Assembly: GCA_964647255.1 (NCBI GenBank)
Contig: CAZYGI010000063.1
Span: forward strand, 1 to 21,216
DNA from: CAWJEL01 sp964647255
Lineage (GTDB): Bacteria; Chloroflexota; Anaerolineae; CG2-30-64-16
DNA length: 21,216 bases
Direction: 5' to 3'
Shown here piece after piece: positions 1 to 9,946 of the stretch; the stretch's first letter is position 1, and each line of letters opens with the position of its first letter. A program made the position numbers and the translations under genes. The notes below the pieces were generated by a model that was given only the letters and a program-made list of their open reading frames with translations, searched no databases and was not told the DNA's origin.

Positions 1-1301
1 CGCCACAGTGGGCCGTTGCTCGCCTTGAAGAGCGTGACCAGCGCCGTGCATTCGCTGACCGGCAGCTCCGTCGCCGCCCCGCAGTCATACGGCACATCGC
101 GCACAACGGCCACGGGGGTCAGGCGCGTGGTCGTCGTGCCGTCACCCAACTGACCGTACTCGTTGTCGCCCCAACAGTAGACCGCCCCGTTCTGCAGCAC
201 GGCACAGCTATGCCACGTATCCGCACTGACGCTGCGCGCCTTCGCCCCCAGCCCCACGACCGGCGCCGGCACCCGCCGGTCAGTCGTTGTGCCATCGCCA
301 AGCATGCCAAAGGAATTCGAACCCCAACACCAAACTCCGCCCATCGTAGTCACTGCACAGGTATAAACGCCGCCAGCGCTGAGTTGCATCTCTCCGACGG
401 GTAACCCTACCACGCGTACGGGGAGGTTCGCGTCCCAATTCGTGCCATCGCCCAACTGACCCCGTTTGTTCCAGCCCCAGCACCAGGCCGCACCCGCCGT
501 GGTCGCTGCACAGGTATGGGCGCCGCCCGCACTCACCGTAGCCACCCCCGCTAACCCCACCACCAGCGCCGGCGTCGGTCGTTCAGTCCATGTGCCATCC
601 CCCAATGCGCCGTCTTCATTATCCCCCCAGCACCAGGCTCCGCCCCCAGCGGCCACCGCGCATGTGTGCATCGCGCCTGCGCTGACCGCCTGCACATCCT
701 CAACGAGACCCACCACCGCCACCGGCGCCAGCCAGTTAGCCTGCGTGCCGTCCCCCAACTCGCCGTCTTCGTTGCGCCCCCAGCTCACCAGGCGGCCATC
801 CGCCAGCAACGCCACCGTATGCCACCCACCCGCGCTGATCGCGCGCACCCCACGGGTCAGGCCCATCACCGGCGTTGGGCTGACCCGCGCCGCCCCGACC
901 CCGTCCCCCAGTTGGCCATACTCATTCGCGCCCCAGCACAGCACACCGCCCTCCGTCGTCAGCGCACAGGTGTGCGCGACCCCGGCGCTGAGCTGCGTCA
1001 CGCCCGTGGCCAGGCCCACCACGTTCACCGGCAGCGCATGGCTGCGCGTCGTGCCGTCGCCCAACTCGCCATGGTTATTGGCGCCCCAACACTTCACCCC
1101 CCCACTCGTCGTCAGGGCACAGGTGTGATGGAGCCCTGTCACGACCTGCGTCGCCCAGCCTGTGTCGAACGGCGCACTCACGGCGACCGGTTCACGCGCT
1201 GGCTCGGCCAGGGTCGCCGTGGCGGTAGGCGGCCGCAGGTTGACCGCCAGTAGCAGTAACACCAGACCCAGGCCGCGCAAGCGCAAACCCCGGCGTGTCA
1301 T
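1..1301 (-). CDS. Secreted RCC1-repeat beta-propeller protein, C-terminus cut by window edge
   Basis: The frame starts at ATG 1301-1299, behind GGAGG about 8 bases upstream, and stays open to the window edge (433 codons). The N-terminus has a hydrophobic signal-like stretch (residues about 9-21). Seven RCC1 repeats follow at about 51-residue spacing. Each has the core WGxNxxGxLGDG, encoded near 1053, 900, 750, 597, 447, 291 and 138. Seven blades are enough for one complete RCC1-type propeller. Most blades read HTCA...CWG, giving two cysteines per blade. After the last blade comes a Cys-containing linker and the motif CTALVTLFKASNGPLW, which resembles the opening of leucine-rich-repeat modules in many bacterial surface proteins, so an LRR region probably continues outside the window. 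The gene follows the kelch/DNRLRE gene by 13 bp and is likely co-transcribed with it. An extracellular binding or adhesion role is inference. Confidence 0.88.
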   Translation of the reverse strand, partial: MTRRGLRLRGLGLVLLLLAVNLRPPTATATLAEPAREPVAVSAPFDTGWATQVVTGLHHTCALTTSGGVKCWGANNHGELGDGTTRSHALPVNVVGLATGVTQLSAGVAHTCALTTEGGVLCWGANEYGQLGDGVGAARVSPTPVMGLTRGVRAISAGGWHTVALLADGRLVSWGRNEDGELGDGTQANWLAPVAVVGLVEDVQAVSAGAMHTCAVAAGGGAWCWGDNEDGALGDGTWTERPTPALVVGLAGVATVSAGGAHTCAATTAGAAWCWGWNKRGQLGDGTNWDANLPVRVVGLPVGEMQLSAGGVYTCAVTTMGGVWCWGSNSFGMLGDGTTTDRRVPAPVVGLGAKARSVSADTWHSCAVLQNGAVYCWGDNEYGQLGDGTTTTRLTPVAVVRDVPYDCGAATELPVSECTALVTLFKASNGPLW

Positions 1302-1314
1302 AGCTACCTCCTCG

Positions 1315-2946
1315 TCAATGGTACCAGAGCGTCAATTGCGGCGCCTGGCTCAGGTCACAGGGACTCCAGCCCAACTCGCTACAAAAACCGGCGGACACGG
1401 ACCCGCTGGCCGCCTGCGCCAGCAAGACCACCCCGTGGTTCGTCGCCGGGTCCGTCACCCAGGCCTGTGTCATGGCTTTCACATCCAGTTCCACCCAGGC
1501 GCCACCGGCGCTGGTCAGCGCCGCCGTGCCGTCCGCAGCCGCATCATAGTCGCTCCCCGCGCCCAGGCCCGTCACCTGCCAGTTCATGCCGCTCTGCCGC
1601 TGGAGGCGCGTCGCCTGGCTGTCGGTCCAGTCCGCCAGCACGCGGTGTGCGGCCAGGGTTAAGACGTTGCCGTTGCTGCGGTCCGTCTGATACAGCCGCA
1701 ATGTCGCTTCGTCCACTGTGGCGGTGACCGGGATGGTGGGCAAGGCGAAACGCAGCAGCGCCTTCTGCGCGCCGGTCGCATCCACCCGCAGATGGGGAGA
1801 CGCGTTGTAACCGCTCCCAGAGCCATCGAAATAGGTGGCGACGTTGCCCATGTAGCCGTTCACCCCGCGCTGGAAGGTCGCCTTCGCCGGCGGCGGCTCC
1901 GCCAGGTGGTAACGCAGCGTCAGCTTGGGCACCTGCGCCGGTGTACAGGGACTCCACCCTAACTCGCTGCAGAAGCTGTAGACCACGTAGCCGCTGGCCG
2001 CCGCCTGCTGCAACAGCAGGCCGTGATTCTGGCTGGCATCATTCACCCACGTCTGCGCCAGCTCGGTGACGTCCAACTCCACCCATGCGCCCCCCGCGCC
2101 GGTCACGTCAAGGGTCGCAGCCGGCGAGGTGGCATAGTCACTGCCCGCGCCCATGCCGGCGACCTGCCAGTTGATCCCAGTCAGACGTTGGCTGCGGTTC
2201 GCCGCGTTTGCCGCCCAATCCGCCAGGACACCATGCGCGCCCAGAGTCAGGCCGTTGGCGTTACTGCGCCCGGTGTAATAGAGCGCCAGGGTGGCTTCGT
2301 CAATAATCGCATCCTCGGGAAGATTCGCGACACTGAAACGCAGAAGGCCTTTGTCGTAATTATTTGCGCCGACGCGTAAGAAGGTCGAACCATCATATCC
2401 GGCCGCGCCCGGTTGCCACGCGCCCGCAGCCGGGTCGTAGATTTCCGTCGTGGTCAGCGGCCGGCCCAGGAGGTCCCAACCGCCGGCGGCCAGCACCCGG
2501 CCGTCGGGCAACCGGGCCGCGGTGTGGTAGGCGCGGGGTTCGCTCAGCGCGCCGGTGGGCGTCCAGGCCCGCTGCGCCGGATCGAAGAGCTCCGCGCTGG
2601 CGAGCGGCACGGTCCCGTCCCAGCCGCCGGCGGCCAGGAGCCGGCCATCCAGCAGTTCGGTCATGGTGTGTGAGTTGCGCGGGGTGAGCATGGTGGCCGC
2701 AACCCACTGATCTGAGGCATCCTGCGCCGAGGAATTCGGGTAAGCCAGGACAAGCAGGAAGGCGCCGGTCAGGACGACCAAAGTGATCAACGCCAGCGCC
2801 AGACGGCGGGTGCACTTTGAGCGTACGGGCAACTCGATTGGGGCGCCGGATGCATCACACGCGCCTGCGGCAACAGGGGGAAGCGATTTATGTATTACAG
2901 ACAGGAGAAACTGCAAGGCGGAGTTCAGGACGCGGTGGCGAGACAT
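1315..2946 (-). CDS. Membrane-anchored protein with two kelch repeats and two DNRLRE domains
   Basis: This 543-residue protein has a 47-residue, moderately basic N-terminus, then one hydrophobic segment (about 48-69) that should act as a signal anchor. Two kelch-like repeats follow (about 92-135 and 139-178), each with a DGRxLAAGGWD core and a later F/YDP...W. The rest consists of two tandem copies of a DNRLRE (CBM96-like) domain, about 183-347 and 355-543. These share GxNWQVxGxGAGSDY, GGAWVELDV and FCSELGWSPC, so they arose by internal duplication. DNRLRE domains are beta-sandwiches found in extracellular carbohydrate-active or surface proteins. Two kelch repeats are too few for a usual 5-7 blade propeller. 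The start ATG at 2946 has AGAAGG 4 bases upstream, which is close but usable; no alternative start was found between it and the membrane segment. It is the first gene of a two-gene unit with the RCC1 gene. The ligand is unknown. Confidence 0.82.
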   Translation of the reverse strand: MSRHRVLNSALQFLLSVIHKSLPPVAAGACDASGAPIELPVRSKCTRRLALALITLVVLTGAFLLVLAYPNSSAQDASDQWVAATMLTPRNSHTMTELLDGRLLAAGGWDGTVPLASAELFDPAQRAWTPTGALSEPRAYHTAARLPDGRVLAAGGWDLLGRPLTTTEIYDPAAGAWQPGAAGYDGSTFLRVGANNYDKGLLRFSVANLPEDAIIDEATLALYYTGRSNANGLTLGAHGVLADWAANAANRSQRLTGINWQVAGMGAGSDYATSPAATLDVTGAGGAWVELDVTELAQTWVNDASQNHGLLLQQAAASGYVVYSFCSELGWSPCTPAQVPKLTLRYHLAEPPPAKATFQRGVNGYMGNVATYFDGSGSGYNASPHLRVDATGAQKALLRFALPTIPVTATVDEATLRLYQTDRSNGNVLTLAAHRVLADWTDSQATRLQRQSGMNWQVTGLGAGSDYDAAADGTAALTSAGGAWVELDVKAMTQAWVTDPATNHGVVLLAQAASGSVSAGFCSELGWSPCDLSQAPQLTLWYH

Positions 2947-2995
2947 AAGGCCTTCTTATGTGTAGAGCAGACCGCGGGGACGGTCACACCCCTGA

Positions 2996-3028
2996 GCGCT
3001 GTCTGACGAGGGGGAAGATAGACAGCGC
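2996..3028. repeat. 9-bp perfect inverted repeat between selB and the kelch gene
   Basis: GCGCTGTCT (2996-3004) and AGACAGCGC (3020-3028) are perfect complements around a 15-base loop. On the minus strand it lies 148 bases past the selB stop and about 50 bases before the kelch start. No T-run follows it, so a classic intrinsic terminator is not supported. It could be a U-less terminator, an operator or a leader hairpin. No convincing promoter was found in the rest of 2947-3175. Confidence 0.45.
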
Positions 3029-3175
3029 GTCTAAATTGCCATATCTCACCTTATGAAGGAGTTTAGCAGGGAGGCTCGCACCGAAGTATGATATCCATCA
3101 TGTTGCGACGTTGGATCGAAACTCGCTCAATCCGGCCCAAGCCGCAGCGCGTCGACCAAGTGTCCATCGCTGGGG

Positions 3176-5116
3176 CTACCGCAGCACCCGCTCATCCCCC
3201 ACGCGCCGCGTGACCTTCTGCTCATCCAAACGTTCCATCAGCGCGAGGGCATATTTGCGGCTGGTGTTGAACTCGTCGCGCACTTGGGCCACGGTCATGC
3301 TGCCGTGCGCCTTGATGAACGCGAGGATGCGCGCCACCATCTCGTCGTAAGTCTCGCGCAGCAGCAGCACGTCCTCGCTCAGCCGAACGAGCGCCCCCTG
3401 GCTCAGCAGCGCGCTGATGATGTCGGCGTCGGTCTGCGCGACGCTTTCGGCCATCGAGGGCGGGGTGGCCGGCTGGCGGCGGAACGCGGCGAGCAGCGCA
3501 TCCACCTTGCTCTGCTGCGCCGGGGTGAACGTGATGCGAAAGCCTGGGCGAATCAGGAAGTCGCCCGTCTCCGCCAGCGCCCCTTCGGCGACGCCGCGGC
3601 TCACCAGCTCGTTGAACAACTTGGGCGACCACTTTTCGCGGCCCTGGATGCGGCTCTTGAGCTCCTCGCGCGCCATGCCGGGGCGGAGCGGGTACTGGCT
3701 GTGGTAATCCGCCAGGATCTCCGCCATGTGCGCCGCGAGGGTGCGCCAGCCGCCAGCCGTGATCGCCGGGGTCTGGCTCTTCGCCAGGGGAGGCTGCGCG
3801 GCGCCCAGGGGGATAATCTCGCCCTGCCCGATCAGCTCGGCCAACACCGTTTCCGCGCCGGCCGCGTCCAGGCCCGATGCTTCGGCCGCGAGCTTCAGCG
3901 GGGCCGGTTCGCGGGTCTCGAGGGCGTGCAGCACCAGATCCTCCGGCGTGCCGCGCGAGAGGGCCTCCAGTTGGGCGATCACGTTGGGCTGCAACCGCCG
4001 CCACCGGCGCCGGGGATGCGGATTGACGACCGTTCCGCCCCCCACCGTCATGCTCGGCGAGGCCTGGCGAATGATGAACCGGTCGCCGGCCGCGACCGCG
4101 ACGGGGTGTTCCAGGACGAGCTGCGCCCAGCCGCTGCCGCCGGCCGCAAGCTGCTCGACATCCAACAGACGGACGCGCGCCGGAGTCTCCGCGGCGCCGC
4201 TGAAGAAGTCCACTTCGACGCCATGACGCAAGGGCGGCTGATCCGCGTCGCCGCGCACCAATCGCAGCCGGGCGTCCAGCATAGTCGTCGGCTGCAGCGT
4301 GCCGGGCCGAGCGATGACCATGCCGCGGCGCACCTCGTCGGGGTGCACGCCGGTCAGGTTGACCGCCAAGCGGCTGCCGGGCAGGCCGGTCTCGACCGCG
4401 CGTTTGTGCGTCTGCATGCCGCGGATGCGCGCCTTGGGCCCGGCCGGCACGATCTCGACCTCGTCGCCGGCGCGGAACTGGCCGTCACTCAGCGTGCCGG
4501 TGACGACCGTGCCGAAGCCGGCCACGGTGAAGATCCGATCAATGGGCAGCCGCGGTTGGCCTTTATCCCGCCGCGCGGGCGCCTGGGCCAGCACCTCGGC
4601 CAGCGCCGCCTTCAGGGCGGGCAGCCCTGCGCCGGTGCGCGCCGACACCGGCACGATCCGGGCGTGCGCCAGGCAGGTGCCGGCCAGCGCTTCGCGCAGG
4701 TCGGCCTCCACCAGATCAAGCCAGCCCTCCTCGGTCACCGCGTCGGTCTTGGTGAGCGCCACCACTCCAGCGGGCACTGCCAGCAGATCGAGGATCGCCA
4801 GGTGCTCGCGCGTCTGCGGCATGACGCCTTCATCCGCGGCGACGACGAAGAGCGCGGCGTCAATCCCGCCGACCCCGGCCAGCATGTTCTTAATGAAATC
4901 AATGTGTCCCGGCACGTCAATCACGCCGACCTGTTCGCCGGCCGTGCCGGGGGGCGCATCGGGGGCCGGCGACAGCGTAAGCCAGGCAAAACCCAGGTCA
5001 ATCGTCATCTGGCGTTCTTTTTCCTCGCGCAGACGATCCGGGTCAATTCCGGTCAGGGCGAGCACCAGGGTGGATTTGCCGTGGTCCACATGGCCGGCAG
5101 TGCCGATGACGCGCAT
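3176..5116 (-). CDS. selB: Selenocysteine-specific elongation factor SelB
   Basis: SelB is a GTPase that delivers Sec-tRNA(Sec) to ribosomes paused at a UGA codon by binding the SECIS hairpin of selenoprotein mRNAs. At 646 residues it has typical length. The G domain shows G1 GHVDHGKST (residues 8-16), the switch-I threonine in RQMTIDLGFAW, G3 DVPGH (67-71), G4 TKTD (122-125) and a G5-like VSARTGAG. EF-Tu-like domains II and III follow (about 175-345, with IDRIFTVAGFGTVVTGTL). The C-terminal part, about 370-646, is made of the winged-helix repeats that read SECIS in this family and ends with a basic helix. The start is supported by GAGGGA 8 bases upstream, overlapping the end of the preceding gene 12 bp away. 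It is the last gene of phoU - coiled coil - selB. No selA, selD or tRNA-Sec gene is visible here. Confidence 0.95.
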   Translation of the reverse strand: MRVIGTAGHVDHGKSTLVLALTGIDPDRLREEKERQMTIDLGFAWLTLSPAPDAPPGTAGEQVGVIDVPGHIDFIKNMLAGVGGIDAALFVVAADEGVMPQTREHLAILDLLAVPAGVVALTKTDAVTEEGWLDLVEADLREALAGTCLAHARIVPVSARTGAGLPALKAALAEVLAQAPARRDKGQPRLPIDRIFTVAGFGTVVTGTLSDGQFRAGDEVEIVPAGPKARIRGMQTHKRAVETGLPGSRLAVNLTGVHPDEVRRGMVIARPGTLQPTTMLDARLRLVRGDADQPPLRHGVEVDFFSGAAETPARVRLLDVEQLAAGGSGWAQLVLEHPVAVAAGDRFIIRQASPSMTVGGGTVVNPHPRRRWRRLQPNVIAQLEALSRGTPEDLVLHALETREPAPLKLAAEASGLDAAGAETVLAELIGQGEIIPLGAAQPPLAKSQTPAITAGGWRTLAAHMAEILADYHSQYPLRPGMAREELKSRIQGREKWSPKLFNELVSRGVAEGALAETGDFLIRPGFRITFTPAQQSKVDALLAAFRRQPATPPSMAESVAQTDADIISALLSQGALVRLSEDVLLLRETYDEMVARILAFIKAHGSMTVAQVRDEFNTSRKYALALMERLDEQKVTRRVGDERVLR

Positions 5117-5128
5117 TCCAGTTTCCCT

Positions 5129-6316
5129 CTACTCCGCCTTCGGCCTAGCGTCCAGCGAGCCGCCGATGGCATCTACCAGTTTCTGCGCGTTTTGCAGTTG
5201 CACGGTGCCGGTCAGCTCATACGCGCGCCACAGGCTCTCGATCTCGCGTTGCAGCAGGGCGACGATCTTCTCGGTCGGCGGGAAGCGATCCAGGATCTTT
5301 TGATTGGTCTTGACCTGCTCCTGAAGCGCGTAGTCCCACCGGAGCGTCTCCTTCTTCCAGCGCTGCTCGTTCTCGGCCTGCCAGTCGGCCAGCTCCTTGC
5401 GCTGCCGCTCTTCGGCCAGACGCTGCAGCTCGGACGTCTGCTTCTGGCCGTGGATGATCTGCGCCTGGAACTCCTCGATCGCCTTGAGCGCCCGGCCGGA
5501 CGCCACATAACCGGCCTCGAATTCACGCAGGCGCAGGTTTTGCTTCTCGATAGCCTCGCGATGCACCGCGAAGTCCTGTTCCCACTGCGTCATCTGGCGC
5601 TGTCGTTCGACGTCGCTCAGCTTTTGGGCTTCAACGAAGGTGTGCTGCTCCTGGCGGATCTGCTCGGGGATGGGCTGAACGCGCTGGAATTCCTTCTCCA
5701 GCCGCTGCTGGCGTTCCTCAAGCAACGGCACCCGGCTGGTCACCGCGTCGGTGCGCTTGAGCAGCTCCGTGTTCTCGGCTTGAAGCTGTGCGATGCGCTT
5801 GTTATCCTGGGCGCGCTGTTCCACCATGTAGGGCAGGGAACGGGTGCGCTCGTCCAGGTCCTTGCTGACGTTGTTGACCGACTGGCGCAACGCCAATAAC
5901 ATCTCGCCCAGCCGCTGATCCTCGGCCCGGCGCGTCACCAGGTCTTCCTCGATGGGGCCCAGGCGACCCAGCTCCTTGCGGAGCTCCGCGACGCTTCGGA
6001 CCAACGCCTCCCGGTCGCTCAGCCGGACCCGATCCGTCTCGCGCTCTGTCTGAAGCCGCGCCTCAGTCTGCTTGTCCAGGAGCACGACCACTTCGTTCTT
6101 GAGTTGCTGCAGCGCCTGCTCGATCTGGGTGAACCGCGTCAGTTGCGCCGCTGTGCTCGCCAGGCGGCCTTCCAGGTCCTGGATGCGCCGCGATTGCTCG
6201 GTCCGTTCGATCGCCATGCTTTGCAGGCGTTGGTCGAGTTTTGCCAGCTCCTCGCGGTCGCGACGATGCTCCTCGTCCAGCCAGGCTACCATCTGGCTCA
6301 GTTGTGTCAGATCCAT
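5129..6316 (-). CDS. Long cytoplasmic coiled-coil protein of unknown function
   Basis: No family is recognised. The 395-residue product is almost wholly charged and helical, rich in Gln, Glu, Arg and Leu. Heptad-like patterns run from about residue 10 to 340, for example IEQALQQLKNEVVVLLDKQ and the QRLEKEFQRV region. There is no signal peptide and no membrane segment. A short break with Pro (FPPTEKIVALL) near 345 precedes a C-terminal helical tail. The start ATG at 6316 has GAGGG 8 bases upstream, and the gene begins 16 bp after the phoU stop. SelB begins 12 bp after its own stop, so the three genes almost certainly share an mRNA. A scaffold or structural role would fit the composition but is not shown. 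Long coiled coils attract false matches to SMC or myosin; no ATPase motif is present. Confidence 0.85.
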   Translation of the reverse strand: MDLTQLSQMVAWLDEEHRRDREELAKLDQRLQSMAIERTEQSRRIQDLEGRLASTAAQLTRFTQIEQALQQLKNEVVVLLDKQTEARLQTERETDRVRLSDREALVRSVAELRKELGRLGPIEEDLVTRRAEDQRLGEMLLALRQSVNNVSKDLDERTRSLPYMVEQRAQDNKRIAQLQAENTELLKRTDAVTSRVPLLEERQQRLEKEFQRVQPIPEQIRQEQHTFVEAQKLSDVERQRQMTQWEQDFAVHREAIEKQNLRLREFEAGYVASGRALKAIEEFQAQIIHGQKQTSELQRLAEERQRKELADWQAENEQRWKKETLRWDYALQEQVKTNQKILDRFPPTEKIVALLQREIESLWRAYELTGTVQLQNAQKLVDAIGGSLDARPKAE

Positions 6317-6332
6317 GATTTATGCCCTCATC

Positions 6333-6989
6333 TCAATCATTGAGCTCAACGATCATATTGGTCTTGAGAAAGACCACTCGCTCGCCGATGTTGGTCGTGC
6401 GGTCGGCAAAGCGCTCCAGATTATGCGCGACCCACAACAAATAGGTGGCACGCGTGATCGTGCGCGGATCCGTCATCATGATCACCAGGAGCTCCCGGAA
6501 GACCTGGTCATTCAGTTGATCCACTTCCGCATCGCGCTCCGCCAGCGCCTGCGCCGCGTCCGCGTCGGCCCGGACAAAGGCGTCCAACTGGCCGAGCAGC
6601 ATCTCGCGGCCGATCTCGGCCATGCGCGGGACGTCAATCAGCGGCTTGAGCAGCGGTTGATCGCTCAGCCGCACCGCCAGCTTGGCGATGCCCGCGGCGT
6701 GATCCGCCATCCGTTCCAACTCCCAGGCCACCGAGGAGATCGAAAAGATCAGCCGCAGATCGCGCGCCACGGGCTGCTGGCTGGCGATCAGAAAGAGACA
6801 TTGCTCCTCGATCGCGTGTTGGGCCTGGTTGATCGCTTCATCGGACGCAATGATCTCGTTCGCCAGTTCAGTGTTGCGTTCGGCAAGGGCGCGGACGGAC
6901 AATTCCTGCGATCGCGCCACCATCGTCCCAAGCGCAAGAAGCCGCTCGGAAAGGCCATGGAGTTGCAAATCGAAGTTTTCTCGCACCAT
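6333..6989 (-). CDS. phoU: Phosphate-signalling complex protein PhoU
   Basis: PhoU links the PstSCAB phosphate transporter to the PhoR sensor kinase and restrains phosphate uptake and the Pho response. The 218-residue product has the expected length and two PhoU helical repeats. Each carries the acidic metal-binding signature: ELERMADHAAGIAK in the first half and NLERFADRTTNIGERVVF in the second. The chosen start is ATG 6989 (MVRENFDLQ), which has AAGGAG 7 bases upstream and matches normal PhoU N-termini. A longer frame reaches 7058, but it would begin upstream of the promoter at 7035-7043. No pst transporter or phoBR gene is adjacent, so it is separated from its usual partners and instead leads an operon with the coiled-coil gene and selB. 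Confidence 0.93.
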   Translation of the reverse strand: MVRENFDLQLHGLSERLLALGTMVARSQELSVRALAERNTELANEIIASDEAINQAQHAIEEQCLFLIASQQPVARDLRLIFSISSVAWELERMADHAAGIAKLAVRLSDQPLLKPLIDVPRMAEIGREMLLGQLDAFVRADADAAQALAERDAEVDQLNDQVFRELLVIMMTDPRTITRATYLLWVAHNLERFADRTTNIGERVVFLKTNMIVELND

Positions 6990-7034
6990 CGTACGCTCCT
7001 TATGCAGCCAGGTTGGGTTCGCCGGTGTGACCAC

Positions 7035-7043
7035 ATTATAGCA
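7035..7043 (-). promoter_or_regulatory. Extended -10 promoter for phoU - coiled coil - selB
   Basis: On the minus strand the sequence reads TGCTATAAT, a perfect TGnTATAAT extended -10 element. The predicted start is near 7028, giving a leader of about 39 bases before the phoU ATG at 6989. The -35 region at normal spacing (about TTTAGT) is poor, as is common for extended -10 promoters. The site lies inside the longer phoU frame and is one reason for rejecting that start. Confidence 0.6.
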
Positions 7044-7183
7044 TCCTTCCCGGTGCAACTAAAACGCACCTGGGCCAGAAAAACGCCCGCGTCTTCACTG
7101 CCGCCGGCAACGGGGGATACACCGGACGGGAATCAGGTTCTCAATGTGGGCATCTGGAGGAATTGGATTCGAGGCTTCAGAGT

Positions 7184-7261
7184 GACCGTTGACCATCGGC
7201 GATAGACGATCGACGGCAGACCATCGTCTATCGCCCATCGTCTATCGTCCGCCAACCGCCA
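7184..7261. repeat. Heptanucleotide tandem repeat array with a 13-bp hairpin, downstream of clpC
   Basis: Two opposed runs of 7-bp units are visible. From 7184: GACCGTT, GACCATC, GGCGATA, GACGATC, GACGGCA. From 7221: CCATCGT, CTATCGC, CCATCGT, CTATCGT, CCGCCAA, CCGCCAT. The period continues into the clpC stop and last codons (CAACCGT, TCATCGT to 7276). The two runs are mirror images, so GGCGATAGACGAT (7198-7210) pairs perfectly with ATCGTCTATCGCC (7223-7235). An 11-bp copy of that right arm recurs at 7237-7247. Transcribed after clpC, it would fold into a strong stem and may end or protect that mRNA; there is no T-run. The remaining intergenic stretch, 7044-7183, shows nothing else recognisable. 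Confidence 0.75.
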
Positions 7262-9799
<2,538 letters not shown>

Positions 9800-9869
9800 C
9801 TCATTTTATCCTCTACTGCTGCTCATAGCACGAGTTGGCAATCCATCTCACGATTCCAGCCTACAATCT

Positions 9870-9914
9870 AAAACAACAGGGCCACTGCGTGCGTAGCGAC
9901 GCCTACAATGGCCC
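9870..9914 (-). terminator. Probable intrinsic terminator after the baeRF gene
   Basis: On the minus strand GGGCCA (9914-9909) pairs with TGGCCC (9884-9879), and an inner GCGT/ACGC pair can extend the fold. The stem is followed by TGTTGTTTT (9878-9870). It lies 33 bases past the baeRF stop and before the clpC start. The stem is imperfect, so confidence is moderate. Confidence 0.45.
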
Positions 9915-9946
9915 CGCGCTCTAACAAAACGCTTACACCGCGCCCG

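Noticed and set aside
466..1128. 220-codon plus-strand frame with repeated QHxxPP motifs
   Set aside because: The periodicity is the reverse complement of the RCC1 repeats on the minus strand.
2947..3175. tRNA-Sec gene (selC) beside selB
   Set aside because: No cloverleaf, T-loop GGTTCGAATCC-like segment or long variable arm could be assembled in this gap.
3284..5899. 871-codon open frame on the plus strand opposite selB and the coiled-coil gene
   Set aside because: It is the antisense shadow of two well-supported genes in high-GC DNA; its product is low-complexity Arg/Gln/Leu-rich and has no recognisable domain.
6990..7058. Longer N-terminus for phoU
   Set aside because: The extension spans the TGCTATAAT promoter, and the ATG at 6989 has a good ribosome binding site and a normal PhoU N-terminus.
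7184..7261. CRISPR array
   Set aside because: Units are 7 bp, contiguous and without spacers, and no cas gene is nearby.
9800..9946. CIRCE or other heat-shock operator upstream of clpC
   Set aside because: TAGCACGAG near 9828 looks like half a CIRCE, but the TTAGCACTC-N9-GAGTGCTAA palindrome is not present.
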